Assembly (NCBI GenBank): GCA_002311915.1
Contig: DCAF01000062.1
Span: 1 to 46,000 of the forward strand
From: Sulfurovum sp. UBA1140
GTDB lineage: Bacteria > Campylobacterota > Campylobacteria > Campylobacterales > Sulfurovaceae
Length of the DNA stretch: 46,000 nucleotides
Reading direction: 5' to 3'
The translations under genes were made by a program, and so were the position numbers. How positions within the stretch are numbered: position 1 is the stretch's first letter; every line of letters starts with the position of its first letter. The notes beneath the pieces are model-generated. The model was not told the origin of the DNA, made no database searches, and was given only the letters and a program-made list of their open reading frames with translations. Of the stretch, positions 31,183 to 39,127 are shown in pieces.

Positions 31183-31188
31183 ATTTTA
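31183..31188 (-). promoter_or_regulatory. Candidate -10 box giving a leaderless metX transcript
   Basis: TAAAAT within GGATAAAAT, seven bases before the metX ATG, in the 27-nt gap after the preceding gene. No ribosome binding site at a useful distance. Inference from spacing. Confidence 0.4.
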
Positions 31189-31202
31189 TCCTATTTGTAC
31201 TT

Positions 31203-31619
31203 TTATAAATACATGAATTGGGATAAAATAATAATAAGTAAGACTGAATAGAAGGGGAATTTATGACTGGTAAAGAGCCATGGGTTAATTTTAAAGAACT
31301 TTTGATTAAAACCTCTAATGCCCAGCCAAAGTCCAAAAAAACCTTTAATAAGTAGGATTATTTGAAAATTGGTTAACCCATCTTCGCCAATTTCTCCAAA
31401 AATTTGTGTAATAAGATAGAGTCCTGTCGCAACAGCAAGAAGCAGGGCATTGGGAACCACTTTTCGTACATGCATCATAATGGCTTCTCGGGCCTTGGTA
31501 TGCTCTTCGGGGTTGAGTGTTTGTGGCATTTTAACCATAAAGAGGTTATCAACAATTAAAAACCCACCATAAGTAAAAGCTGAAAGAAGGTGGACAGTAT
31601 GTATTATGGTATCAAAAAT
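31203..31619 (-). CDS. Four-TM membrane protein, CopD-like, probably starting at ATT
   Basis: An ATG start at 31538 would leave a 111-residue protein missing its first TM helix. The same frame is open upstream and encodes FDTIIHTVHLLSAFTYGGFLIVDNLF, a convincing TM helix with the HLLSAF...GG pattern of CopD-like membrane proteins. In that extension there is no ATG, GTG or TTG; ATT at 31619 follows AAAGGA by six nt, an ideal ribosome binding site. From there the protein has 138 residues and four TM helices. Function unknown; a haem or copper link is only by resemblance. It lies 27 nt upstream of metX. Confidence 0.65.
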   Translation of the reverse strand: MFDTIIHTVHLLSAFTYGGFLIVDNLFMVKMPQTLNPEEHTKAREAIMMHVRKVVPNALLLAVATGLYLITQIFGEIGEDGLTNFQIILLIKGFFGLWLGIRGFNQKFFKINPWLFTSHKFPFYSVLLIIILSQFMYL

Positions 31620-31739
31620 AACGAATCCTTTTAATCTATTTATCTCAGCAATATTAACAGAATTAGATTAATTATAGGTTGCATTAACGAGTATGATGAT
31701 AAAATAACTCTACTAAATATTTGTAAATAAGGAAGAACG
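31620..31739. promoter_or_regulatory. Divergent promoter region between the CopD-like and DsbC-like genes
   Basis: 120 AT-rich nt. Plus strand: GATAAAAT near 31697 as -10 candidate and AAGGAAGA as ribosome binding site for the gene at 31740. Minus strand: AAAGGA precedes the ATT start. No other feature seen. Confidence 0.4.
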
Positions 31740-32570
31740 ATGAGAATAAAAATCTTAATAATAGGTCTGATTGCAATGACGTTTCAGTTAAATGCGATGG
31801 ATGAAAATGGGGTTAAGAGTTATATGAAAAAATATATAGAGACAAAATTAAAATCTCCTGTAAAGAAAATTGATGTTATTTCAAGTTATTCATTAGATAA
31901 GTTACCAGGTTGGGAGATCTACTTCTTAGCGATGAAGGTTAAAGTTAAGATGGGGAATGATTATCGTGAGGCGATTGTTCCTCAGACGGTGTTTACCAAA
32001 GGGGATAAGATAACACTAAAGTTAATGAGTAGAAAGGGTGAAGATTATGCCAAATTGCTAAAACCAAAAGTACCCAATCGTGCTTATGATGATGCACACT
32101 TTATTTTAGGTAGCAAAGATGCTCCACATAAAATTTTGGTTTTTTCTGACCCTTTTTGCTATTTTTGTCAAGAGAAAATTCCTGAAATTATAAATTTGGT
32201 AAAAGCCAATCCACGAACCTATGGACTCTACTATTATCACTTGCCCCTTTTAAATATTCACCCTGCTGCTGATGTGACCACCAAAGCGATGCATATTTTT
32301 CAAAAAAGAGGTGAAATTGATAAGATGTTTGCACTCTATGACCTTTTTATTGAGCCAACCGAGACCAATACCCATAAGATTTTAAAAGCGATAAAAGATA
32401 AAACAGGAGTGATGTTAAGCAAAGCCGAGATTGAGAATGAAGAGATAAAAGATGCTTTACGAACAGATATGGCGATGAAAAGAAAACTCATGGTAACAGG
32501 AACCCCAACCATTTTTTTTGATGGAAAATGGGATAAGTCACGTAAAGCTTATAAACAATATGCTCAATAA
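31740..32570 (+). CDS. DsbC/DsbG-like periplasmic disulfide isomerase/reductase
   Basis: 276 residues with signal peptide (cleavage near LNAMD). An N-terminal dimerisation-like region (about 20-105) is followed by a thioredoxin domain with FSDPFCYFCQ (Cys140, Cys143), a helical insert and the cis-Pro segment GTPTIFFDGKWD. DsbC-type enzymes reshuffle disulfides; the dithiol CYFC differs from the CGYC of E. coli. It stands alone and is followed by repeat copy C 10 nt after the stop. Confidence 0.85.
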   Translation: MRIKILIIGLIAMTFQLNAMDENGVKSYMKKYIETKLKSPVKKIDVISSYSLDKLPGWEIYFLAMKVKVKMGNDYREAIVPQTVFTKGDKITLKLMSRKGEDYAKLLKPKVPNRAYDDAHFILGSKDAPHKILVFSDPFCYFCQEKIPEIINLVKANPRTYGLYYYHLPLLNIHPAADVTTKAMHIFQKRGEIDKMFALYDLFIEPTETNTHKILKAIKDKTGVMLSKAEIENEEIKDALRTDMAMKRKLMVTGTPTIFFDGKWDKSRKAYKQYAQ

Positions 32571-32579
32571 CTTTAATTT

Positions 32580-32629
32580 GAAAACGGAGCGTTTACGCCC
32601 GAATAACGGAGGCAGAGCCTTCCGATTCC
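32580..32629 (+). repeat. 50-bp palindromic 3'-end repeat, copy C
   Basis: Same length and order as the other copies. The left outer arm has diverged (GAAAACGG against CCGATTCC), but the inner hairpin is perfect (GCGT-TT-ACGC) and the right half is identical to the consensus. It lies between the convergent ends of the DsbC-like gene and metY, oriented with the DsbC-like gene, and is followed by GAGTTTTATAC. Confidence 0.88.
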
Positions 32630-32645
32630 GAGTTTTATACAAACT

Positions 32646-33905
32646 TTAACTTAGAGCTTTTTCTAAATCTGAAATTAGATCTTCACTATCTTCTAACCCA
32701 ACACTTAAACGAATAAGTCCTGATGGAATCCCTGCATCAATAAGCTCTTTTTCAGAGAGCTGTTGATGGGTGGTACTGGCAGGATGGGTGATAATTGACT
32801 TACTATCTCCAATATTCACCACCACTTTAAATATCTCGGTACCATCAGCAATGGCTCTTGCTTCTTCTAAGGTTTCGACTTCAAACGAAAGCAGTCCACT
32901 CTGTCCTTTTGGAAAGTATTTTTGAGCCAAATCATAGTTAGAATTTGACTTTAAACCAGGGTAATTTACTTTTTTAACTCTGGGATGATTTTCTAAATAG
33001 GTAGCAACCTCTAAAGCCGAGCTTGAGTGTTGTCTCATTCGTAGTGGCAGGGTCTCTAAGCCTTGAATATACAACCACGAGTTAAATGGACTAGGAGATG
33101 CACCCAAATCACGAAGTAGGGCAAGACGAATACGTAGGGTAAAGAGTGGAAGAGGTAGATTCGAATAGATTAAACCGTGGTAACTCTCATCAGGTTCATT
33201 AAAGTGGGCATAACGGGCATTACCTTTGATTTTTTCAACCAAATTTTCTCGTTCAATCACAATTCCACCAATGGCAAGACCTTGACCCGTAGTATATTTA
33301 CTTGCACTATGCACCACCACATCACACCCAATAACAAGAGGATTACAGTAGATAGGAGTAGCCACGGTATTGTCAACACATGTAATAATATTGTGTTTAT
33401 TGGCAATGGCAACAATGGCATCAAAATCTGCCACATCAATACTTGGGTTGGTAATGCTCTCAAACAGAATAATCTTGGTTTTATCATCTACCAATGCTTC
33501 TATTTCACTTGGATTGTTCACATTAAAGTATCGTGTCTCAATTCCAAATCGTTTAATGGTATGACCTGTAAGTGTGGTGGTTCCACCATAAACTTGTTTG
33601 GCAACAATAATATTATCACCCACCTCAGCCACATTGGCAATGGCATAAAAAATAGCAGACATACCCGAAGCCGTACCCACTGCCCCCGCACCCTGTTCAA
33701 GAGCCGTAAATCGTTTTTCAAAAACATCAGTCGTTGGATTCATTAGTCTTGTGTAGATATTGCCCAACTCTTTAAGTTCAAATAGATTGGCTGCATGTTC
33801 GGTGTCTCTAAATTCATACGCAGTGGTTTGATAGATAGGAACTGCCATTGTACCCTGTGCATCTTTGTCATATCCTGCATGGATGGCGAGTGTCTGTTGT
33901 TTCAT
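32646..33905 (-). CDS. metY: O-acetylhomoserine sulfhydrylase (MetY)
   Basis: 419 residues of the Cys/Met-metabolism PLP family. TLAIHAGYD, IYQTTAYEF, YTRLMNPTTD, ASGMSAIFYA and the PLP lysine motif SASKYTTG (Lys203) are present, and the length fits MetY rather than the shorter cystathionine enzymes. It makes homocysteine from O-acetylhomoserine and sulfide, a fit with MetX in the window and with a sulfide-rich habitat. AAAGGAAAA precedes the ATG; a TATATT box lies about 15 nt further upstream. Confidence 0.95.
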   Translation of the reverse strand: MKQQTLAIHAGYDKDAQGTMAVPIYQTTAYEFRDTEHAANLFELKELGNIYTRLMNPTTDVFEKRFTALEQGAGAVGTASGMSAIFYAIANVAEVGDNIIVAKQVYGGTTTLTGHTIKRFGIETRYFNVNNPSEIEALVDDKTKIILFESITNPSIDVADFDAIVAIANKHNIITCVDNTVATPIYCNPLVIGCDVVVHSASKYTTGQGLAIGGIVIERENLVEKIKGNARYAHFNEPDESYHGLIYSNLPLPLFTLRIRLALLRDLGASPSPFNSWLYIQGLETLPLRMRQHSSSALEVATYLENHPRVKKVNYPGLKSNSNYDLAQKYFPKGQSGLLSFEVETLEEARAIADGTEIFKVVVNIGDSKSIITHPASTTHQQLSEKELIDAGIPSGLIRLSVGLEDSEDLISDLEKALS

Positions 33906-33953
33906 TGTTTTTCCTTTAGTATCAATATAATTTTTTATTATATCGTAAAGGGG

Positions 33954-34559
33954 TTAGAGTTTCCATTCCAAATTATCAATATCCAATTTCCTATTTTCAA
34001 AAGGTTCGATAATGGCATAAATATCTGAGAGTTTATAACGTAGGGGAAAGCCTATCGAGGAGTTTTTTGCGGTGCTTTCTAAGATATAATACTTTTTAGA
34101 ATCAATATAAATCCCTTTGGCAAAATGGTTTAGGTGTACCTCTTCAACGGCGACAATAACAAAGATATGTTTGGGGATTAAGACAAAATAGCTCTCTATT
34201 TGGAGTTCATGAAGCAGAGAGATAAGCAGGTTGCTTTTATCGTCACAGTCACCAAAGTTTTTTTGAATGGTTTGTTGGGGGGAGTGGGCTTGAAAGTTAT
34301 TAATTTTGTAGGGTATATTGGTAATATAGCTTAGAATATTTTGAACTCTACAGAAATCGTTGTGACAATTTTTTGTTAATTTTAGAGCCAAGGTTTGAAT
34401 ATAGGGGGATGAGATGGTACTGTTAATGTATACACCATTTTCGGTGCTGATGTGTCGTCGGTTAACAACCTCTATGGCTTGAGCAAAAAGATAGATAAAA
34501 TAGAGAGCTAAACCACCCAGAACAACTTTTGAGAGTCTCCCAGATAGTTTGCTTTGCAT
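33954..34559 (-). CDS. Membrane-anchored transglutaminase-like protein
   Basis: 201 residues. One N-terminal TM helix (12-30), then a papain-like transglutaminase core: NFGDCDDKSNLLISLL holds the catalytic Cys105, PKHIFVIV the His131, and YYILESTAK the acidic third position. HNDFC upstream adds two more Cys. Bacterial members are usually cysteine peptidases of unknown target, though the fold can also transfer amines. It shares one base with ridA (TAATG) and is the last gene of the long co-directional run that includes polyamine genes. Confidence 0.8.
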   Translation of the reverse strand: MQSKLSGRLSKVVLGGLALYFIYLFAQAIEVVNRRHISTENGVYINSTISSPYIQTLALKLTKNCHNDFCRVQNILSYITNIPYKINNFQAHSPQQTIQKNFGDCDDKSNLLISLLHELQIESYFVLIPKHIFVIVAVEEVHLNHFAKGIYIDSKKYYILESTAKNSSIGFPLRYKLSDIYAIIEPFENRKLDIDNLEWKL

Positions 34560-34948
34560 TACGCAGAGTAGTCAGAGTTTGCGACTGCAATACAGTCTAC
34601 TTCGATGAGTACATCTCTAGGTAGTGTTTTAACGGCAATGGTACTTCTAGCAGGCTTATGATGACCAAAATAGTGGGCATAGACCTCATTCATTTTTAAG
34701 AAGTCATCCATGTCTGCTAAGTAGATGGTGGTTTTAATAACATCATTAAAGTGTGCATTTGATGCTTCGAGTACATAAAAAAGGTTTTTTAGCACTTGAT
34801 GGGTCTGATTGACAATATCATCAGCAACAATTACCCCTTTTTCATTCATGGCAATCTGTCCTGAAGTGTAAATGATACCATTGACCACAAGGGCTTGAGA
34901 ATAGGGTCCTATAGCTGTGGGTGCTTGATCTGTTGAAATAAATTTCAT
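34559..34948 (-). CDS. ridA: RidA family enamine/imine deaminase
   Basis: 129 residues. IGPYSQALVVNGIIYTSGQ, ARSTIAVKTLPRDVLIEVDCIA with the conserved Arg and Glu, and the family length all fit. RidA hydrolyses reactive 2-aminoacrylate/2-aminocrotonate released by PLP enzymes, several of which are encoded in this window (deaminase, MetY, NspC). It is coupled to the transglutaminase-like gene by a one-base overlap. Confidence 0.92.
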   Translation of the reverse strand: MKFISTDQAPTAIGPYSQALVVNGIIYTSGQIAMNEKGVIVADDIVNQTHQVLKNLFYVLEASNAHFNDVIKTTIYLADMDDFLKMNEVYAHYFGHHKPARSTIAVKTLPRDVLIEVDCIAVANSDYSA

Positions 34949-34973
34949 CTTTTAGTTTTCCTTTGTAGCATTT

Positions 34974-35309
34974 TTATTTATCTTCATAAAAGATATAGCT
35001 TGTTGAGTAGTCAGAGAATTCAAAATAGACCCGTTTTTCACCGTCATCTTTTTTTCCATTGAAGTTTTTATCGTCGATACCATAACCATATCTGTAGGGT
35101 CTAGTGGCACCATCATCGGTTCCTATGGCGGTTGAGAGCTTATCTATATCAATAAATCTTTTAACCAATTTATCTCCAGCATAAACATCTAAAACACCAT
35201 TGGTTCCTGTCCAATTTTGAATAGAACGGCTTAGTTTATTTTGTGTCTCTTGAGTACATCCACCTAATAGTAACAAAGTGGTGATTAATAGCGAAAGCTT
35301 TAATTTCAT
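34974..35309 (-). CDS. Small lipoprotein of unknown function
   Basis: 111 residues. The signal peptide ends in a lipobox (LLGGC, Cys18). The mature part has a helical start (TQETQNKLSRSIQNW) then a beta-rich region (VLDVYAGDKLVKRF, YRYGYGIDDKNFNGKKDDGEKRVYFEF, STSYIFYEDK). The Asp/Asn/Gly turn DDKNFNGKKDDGE might bind Ca2+. AAAAGGAT lies upstream. It sits 25 nt before ridA. No family recognised. Confidence 0.72.
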   Translation of the reverse strand: MKLKLSLLITTLLLLGGCTQETQNKLSRSIQNWTGTNGVLDVYAGDKLVKRFIDIDKLSTAIGTDDGATRPYRYGYGIDDKNFNGKKDDGEKRVYFEFSDYSTSYIFYEDK

Positions 35310-35354
35310 AAAAATATCCTTTTAAAATAAGTGTAATATTCTAACACATTAATA

Positions 35355-36029
35355 TTAACTTGGCATACCAAATTTTTGAGTTACAAGTTCTCCTTGGGCA
35401 TTAAAGTAGAGGTAATAGAGCTTATCTTTAACAATGGGTAGCCCTGCTAGATAACGAAGTGCCAAATTGGCTTGTAATGAAGCGATGTGCATGACAATGG
35501 GTGCAGTGATGCCCCCTGGTTTATGGTCACTGATATTAAAAACAGTAAAAGAGGCTTGATCAAAAAAACAGACTTGACCATTAAACTCCTCTACACTGCC
35601 ATATATCCACGGGGTTTGGACGCTTTTGGCATAATTATTAATAGATTCACGAGAGGGTAGGTTGTCTGTGGCATCAATAATAAGATCGTAAGAGAGGTTT
35701 AGTTTTTTAAAGGCTTCAAAATCCATATCAAAAGCCCTTGCTTTAATAAAAGGATTTTTTGACTCCATCATCTCTACAGCCACTTCTGCTTTTGGGCGAC
35801 CTTCATCTTTTAGTGTGAATGCCACCTGTCTGTGAATATTGTGCAGACCAACCCTGTCAAAATCTACCATATCAATATGACCAATACCCGATGTTCCAAG
35901 AGCTAAGGCAAGACTACAGCCCAATCCACCTGAACCAATAATGGCTATTTTTTTACTTTCTAAAGAGGTTTGAGTCTCTTCTCCCCAAAGTTGAATCTGT
36001 CTATTGAAATAATCTTCTGTTTTTATCAT
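35355..36029 (-). CDS. ThiF/MoeB/HesA-family E1-like adenylating enzyme
   Basis: 224 residues. The nucleotide-binding core is complete: IGSGGLGCSLALALGTSGIG, DFDRVGLHNIHRQ, GRPKAE and IDATDN. The C-terminal Zn-binding Cys pairs of MoeB/ThiF are absent, and no obvious catalytic Cys follows, so it resembles short campylobacterial ThiF-like proteins. Such enzymes adenylate the C-terminus of a ubiquitin-like sulfur carrier (ThiS/MoaD). No such carrier gene is adjacent. It lies 40 nt downstream of nspC on the same strand. Confidence 0.85.
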   Translation of the reverse strand: MIKTEDYFNRQIQLWGEETQTSLESKKIAIIGSGGLGCSLALALGTSGIGHIDMVDFDRVGLHNIHRQVAFTLKDEGRPKAEVAVEMMESKNPFIKARAFDMDFEAFKKLNLSYDLIIDATDNLPSRESINNYAKSVQTPWIYGSVEEFNGQVCFFDQASFTVFNISDHKPGGITAPIVMHIASLQANLALRYLAGLPIVKDKLYYLYFNAQGELVTQKFGMPS

Positions 36030-36069
36030 GAGCGAAGTGTATCTAAAATCTTATAAAAATATATAATAT

Positions 36070-37137
36070 TTAGTTAAGAACAAATCTTGCCAACTCCATC
36101 CCATTAAATTGGGTTGTTTTGACCATGGAGTAGCCCATCATGTCCTCAAAAATAATTTTATCTCCGACACTTAATGGCATTTGAAAAAAATATTCCCCAA
36201 TGGTATCTCCTTGTAGGCAGGAGTTTCCTGCCAATTCATAATAATAAGGAGTTGAACTGTTTTGGGTTCCTTGAACTTTAAGTCGTTGGTTAACAATGGC
36301 AACATCGAGTAGATGGGTCTCTATCGAGGTATCTAAGATGGTTACATCCACACCATTGATGGTTGTAATATCTAAAACCGTACAGATAAAATCTCCTGTA
36401 TCTTTAACAACACTCTCGCCTGGTTCAAAATAGAGTTGAATATGGGGGTGTTTTTGATTAAAAGTTTGAACAGTAGAGATAAAATGTTTGGTATCATAAT
36501 TTTTATCTGTAAAGTTGTGTCCTCCTCCTAAATTTATCCATTTTAATCGAGGTAGAATCTGTTGGTAATGGGTGCTGATGTGGTCTAAGAGTATCCATAC
36601 CCCCTCAGCAGAACTTTGATAGAGGGCATGAAAATGTAAACCCTCTAAAGCTAAAAAAAATTTAGGATTGGCATTATGGTGTTCTAAAAATTCTAGGTAA
36701 TCAATACCTAAACGACTCTGACTAAGGTTAGGATTACAGTAGCTAGGAATAGGAAGGTGAAGTTTTGGGTTAATGCGTAAACCTACTGATGTTTTGGTAT
36801 GGTAGTTTTTGAATCGTTCCCACTGTGACATGGAGTTAAACGAGAGGGTTGACACTTGATGAGCAAGTTGGGTTAAAACCTCTTCTTTATACGCAGGTAC
36901 ATAGAGGTGAAGGTGTTGGGCATGGGCTATTTTAGCCATTTTAAATTCATCAACGGTGCTAATACTCATGCCTGATAGTATGGAGCCAATGGTTGGTAGA
37001 ACAGAGTCTTGGTTAAAACTCTTTAGGGTATGGAGTATCTTTACTCCTGTAGCTCTCTCTAGCTCTACGAGTCGGTTGAGGTTGTTTTGTAATTTTTTGC
37101 TCTGCATAACAAAGCAGGGGGTGATTATGCTATTCAT
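36070..37137 (-). CDS. nspC: Carboxynorspermidine/carboxyspermidine decarboxylase
   Basis: 355 residues of the alanine-racemase-fold decarboxylases. ILHTLKSFN holds the PLP Lys39; ALEGLHFHALYQSS, INLGGGHNFTDKNYD, FEPGESVV and ELAGNSCLQGDTIGEYFF are NspC signatures. It makes norspermidine or spermidine from the carboxy precursor. The usual partner dehydrogenase is not in the window; instead the start overlaps a membrane-fused spermidine synthase by 8 nt, linking it to a different polyamine module. Confidence 0.92.
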   Translation of the reverse strand: MNSIITPCFVMQSKKLQNNLNRLVELERATGVKILHTLKSFNQDSVLPTIGSILSGMSISTVDEFKMAKIAHAQHLHLYVPAYKEEVLTQLAHQVSTLSFNSMSQWERFKNYHTKTSVGLRINPKLHLPIPSYCNPNLSQSRLGIDYLEFLEHHNANPKFFLALEGLHFHALYQSSAEGVWILLDHISTHYQQILPRLKWINLGGGHNFTDKNYDTKHFISTVQTFNQKHPHIQLYFEPGESVVKDTGDFICTVLDITTINGVDVTILDTSIETHLLDVAIVNQRLKVQGTQNSSTPYYYELAGNSCLQGDTIGEYFFQMPLSVGDKIIFEDMMGYSMVKTTQFNGMELARFVLN

Positions 37138-38650
37138 ACCACTGCTTCCAACCCTCGTTGTAATAGGTGATAAGTCGGTGGGTACTTAGTCTGTTGGCTT
37201 CGACTTTGACTCTATCTATGTCAGGAGCAAAAAGACTCATGCTCTTAAGTATCTCTTGGTTCATATAGTTTAACTCCTTTATGGGGGTAGATTCTTGTAG
37301 ATGAATGGGAAATCTTGAAGCCAAGATAAAACCCCACTCTCCAAAACTGGGTACATAGGTATGATAGGGTAGGGTATAGAGTTGGGTCGTCTCTATGGTT
37401 TTTGCAATCGACCAAAAGGCTTTATGTGTAAACATCGGAGAAGAGGCTTGGGTAACCATCGCACCCGATTTGGAGAGTTGGGCTTTAAGCAGATGATAAA
37501 ATGTCTGGCTATAGAGTCGGCTTAGTGAGATGTTGTTGGGGTCGGGTAGATCTAAGATAATAACATCATAAAGGTGTTTTGCATCTTCTATAAATTTCCA
37601 TGCATCTTGATTGATGACCGTTACTTTGGGGCTATCGTAGGCGTGGTGGTTGAGTTGGCTAAGTTTTGGATGCTCTTTAAAGATGGTCGTAATGGCAGGG
37701 TCAAGATCAACCAAAGTCACCTTTTTGACATCATCGTACTTTAATACTTCACGTAGAGCCATTCCATCGCCTCCACCAATAATCAAAATATGCTCATGGG
37801 CTTTCGCCGTCATCATAACAGGATGCACCAACGATTCATGGTAACGATACTCATCAATTGTATCAAACTGTATCGCTCCGTTAATGTAGAACTGTATGCG
37901 TCCATTATGGGCAGTAATAACTATTTTTTGGTAGGGGGTCTGTTTTGAATAGATGATTTGATTACGATAGAGTCGCTTCTCTATCATGTTGGTAAGTTGG
38001 TTCGATTGCCAAAATCCTATAATTAGAATAGAAAAAACGGTTAGAAGATAGACAATATACCGATAGCCCAAAAGCTGACGAAAGATAAACCATGCCATTG
38101 CTCCTACAAAAAGGTTTATCATACCAAAAAGAAAAGAGGTCTGCATGAGTCCTAGTTGAGGAACCAAGACCAAAGGAAAAAGTAACGAGGCAAACAACGC
38201 CCCGATATAATCGACCGTAAAGACATTTGAGATATTGGTTTTAAGTGAAAAATTCTCTTTAAGTATACGAATAATAAGGGGTATCTCTATGCCCAACATC
38301 GAACCTAAGGCAATGGTGATGAGGTATAAAAAAGCATCATAGTTGTGAATGTAGGCAAATACATAAAAAAGAATAAACGCCGAAAATCCACCCAGTAATG
38401 AGATGGTCAGTTGCAGGTTTACAAAGGCTCGTTCTAAATCTTTTTCAATAAATCGAGAGAGCCATGCCCCAATTCCCATTGAAGACATAAAAAGCCCAAT
38501 CACCAAAGAGAAGTGGTAGATGGAGTCTCCTAGCAGATACGAAGAGAGGGTTCCCTCTAACAGTTCATAGATAAGACCACAAATGGCAATAAGAAAAGTA
38601 CCAAAGAGCAGGGCTATCTCTTTGGCTCTGGTATTAACGACAGTTGACAT
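37130..38650 (-). CDS. Spermidine synthase-like aminopropyltransferase fused to a multi-TM domain
   Basis: 506 residues. The first 215 or so contain about seven TM helices (KEIALLFGTFLIAICGLIYE onward). The cytoplasmic part starts with a beta-hairpin region (TPYQKIVITAHNGRIQFYINGAIQF), then the SAM-type fold with IIGGGDGMALREVLKYDDV, VTLVDLDPAI and IILDLPDPNNISLSRLYS, as in SpeE. Fused membrane spermidine synthases are commonly found with DUF350 and DUF4178 genes, as here. The start directly follows the DUF350 stop. Product and the role of the membrane part are unknown. Confidence 0.9.
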   Translation of the reverse strand: MSTVVNTRAKEIALLFGTFLIAICGLIYELLEGTLSSYLLGDSIYHFSLVIGLFMSSMGIGAWLSRFIEKDLERAFVNLQLTISLLGGFSAFILFYVFAYIHNYDAFLYLITIALGSMLGIEIPLIIRILKENFSLKTNISNVFTVDYIGALFASLLFPLVLVPQLGLMQTSFLFGMINLFVGAMAWFIFRQLLGYRYIVYLLTVFSILIIGFWQSNQLTNMIEKRLYRNQIIYSKQTPYQKIVITAHNGRIQFYINGAIQFDTIDEYRYHESLVHPVMMTAKAHEHILIIGGGDGMALREVLKYDDVKKVTLVDLDPAITTIFKEHPKLSQLNHHAYDSPKVTVINQDAWKFIEDAKHLYDVIILDLPDPNNISLSRLYSQTFYHLLKAQLSKSGAMVTQASSPMFTHKAFWSIAKTIETTQLYTLPYHTYVPSFGEWGFILASRFPIHLQESTPIKELNYMNQEILKSMSLFAPDIDRVKVEANRLSTHRLITYYNEGWKQWYE

Positions 38651-38848
38651 CTATCGAATGGCAGAAGAGATAATCATGCCTAGTGAAGCAATAATCGAAG
38701 CGATAACAATGGCAAGGGCAATATTTCCCTCGTCGGCTATCTTTTTGCTAATTGAAAAATGGGTAGCAACCTCCATTAGAGCTAGTGCGATAATAAATAC
38801 GCCAAGCCCCATACCTGCGTAGATGAGTGTGTTGATTATTTCTGTCAT
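38651..38848 (-). CDS. DUF350 family small membrane protein
   Basis: 65 residues with two TM helices (about 5-26 and 42-63) and the family-like segments GMGLGVFIIALALMEVATHFSI and ADEGNIALAIVIASIIASLGMII. DUF350 proteins are small membrane proteins of unknown function that recur with membrane-fused spermidine synthases. AGGAG lies 5 nt before the ATG. The gap to the upstream small gene holds repeat copy D. Confidence 0.85.
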   Translation of the reverse strand: MTEIINTLIYAGMGLGVFIIALALMEVATHFSISKKIADEGNIALAIVIASIIASLGMIISSAIR

Positions 38849-38883
38849 TGTTTCTCCTGATTAATAAAATTTTTGTAAAACTT

Positions 38884-38933
38884 GGAATCGGAAGGCTTTG
38901 CCTCCGTTATTCGGGAGTAAACTCGCCGTTTCC
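38884..38933 (-). repeat. 50-bp palindromic 3'-end repeat, copy D
   Basis: On the minus strand: left arm GGAAACGG, inner hairpin GAGT-TT-ACTC (perfect), middle CCGAATAACGG, second hairpin GGAGGC-AAA-GCCTTC, right arm CCGATTCC. It lies 8 nt after the stop of the small secreted protein gene, on the same strand, and is followed by AAGTTTTAC. This is the only copy between co-directional rather than convergent genes. Confidence 0.9.
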
Positions 38934-38941
38934 AAAGAGGT

Positions 38942-39127
38942 TTATTTGCCATAGCTGTAGCCACCACTGCTGGTGCTACCTCCACGATAGCCAGAGCTAG
39001 AATAGGTACGTATACTACTTCTCTCTTTTTCAACTGACTCGACCTCTTCTAACCCAATACCCTCATAGGTCATGTATCCACTAAGTAGGGTTAATAGGGT
39101 AAAAATTATAAATATAACTCTAATCAT
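38942..39127 (-). CDS. Small membrane-anchored/secreted protein with Gly/Ser/Tyr-rich tail
   Basis: 61 residues. An N-terminal hydrophobic helix (3-20) is followed by an acidic stretch (EGIGLEEVESVEKE) and a tail rich in Ser, Gly and Tyr (SSSGYRGGSTSSGGYSYGK). It overlaps the upstream DUF4178 gene by 4 nt (ATGA), which supports its reality. Small proteins of this kind occur in DUF4178/DUF350 loci; whether this is a substrate of the polyamine enzymes is speculation. Confidence 0.7.
   Translation of the reverse strand: MIRVIFIIFTLLTLLSGYMTYEGIGLEEVESVEKERSSIRTYSSSGYRGGSTSSGGYSYGK

Noticed and set aside
33177..33746. 189-codon plus-strand frame opposite metY
   Set aside because: It is antisense to a fully conserved PLP enzyme with intact motifs; its translation shows no domain and no ribosome binding site.
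14280..38933. The four 50-bp repeats as a CRISPR array
   Set aside because: Copies are 4-14 kb apart, in both orientations, at gene 3' ends, with no spacer structure and no cas genes.
38845..39033. 62-codon minus-strand frame crossing repeat copy D
   Set aside because: It runs through the palindromic repeat and overlaps the small secreted gene in another frame; the ATGA-coupled frame 38942-39127 is better supported.
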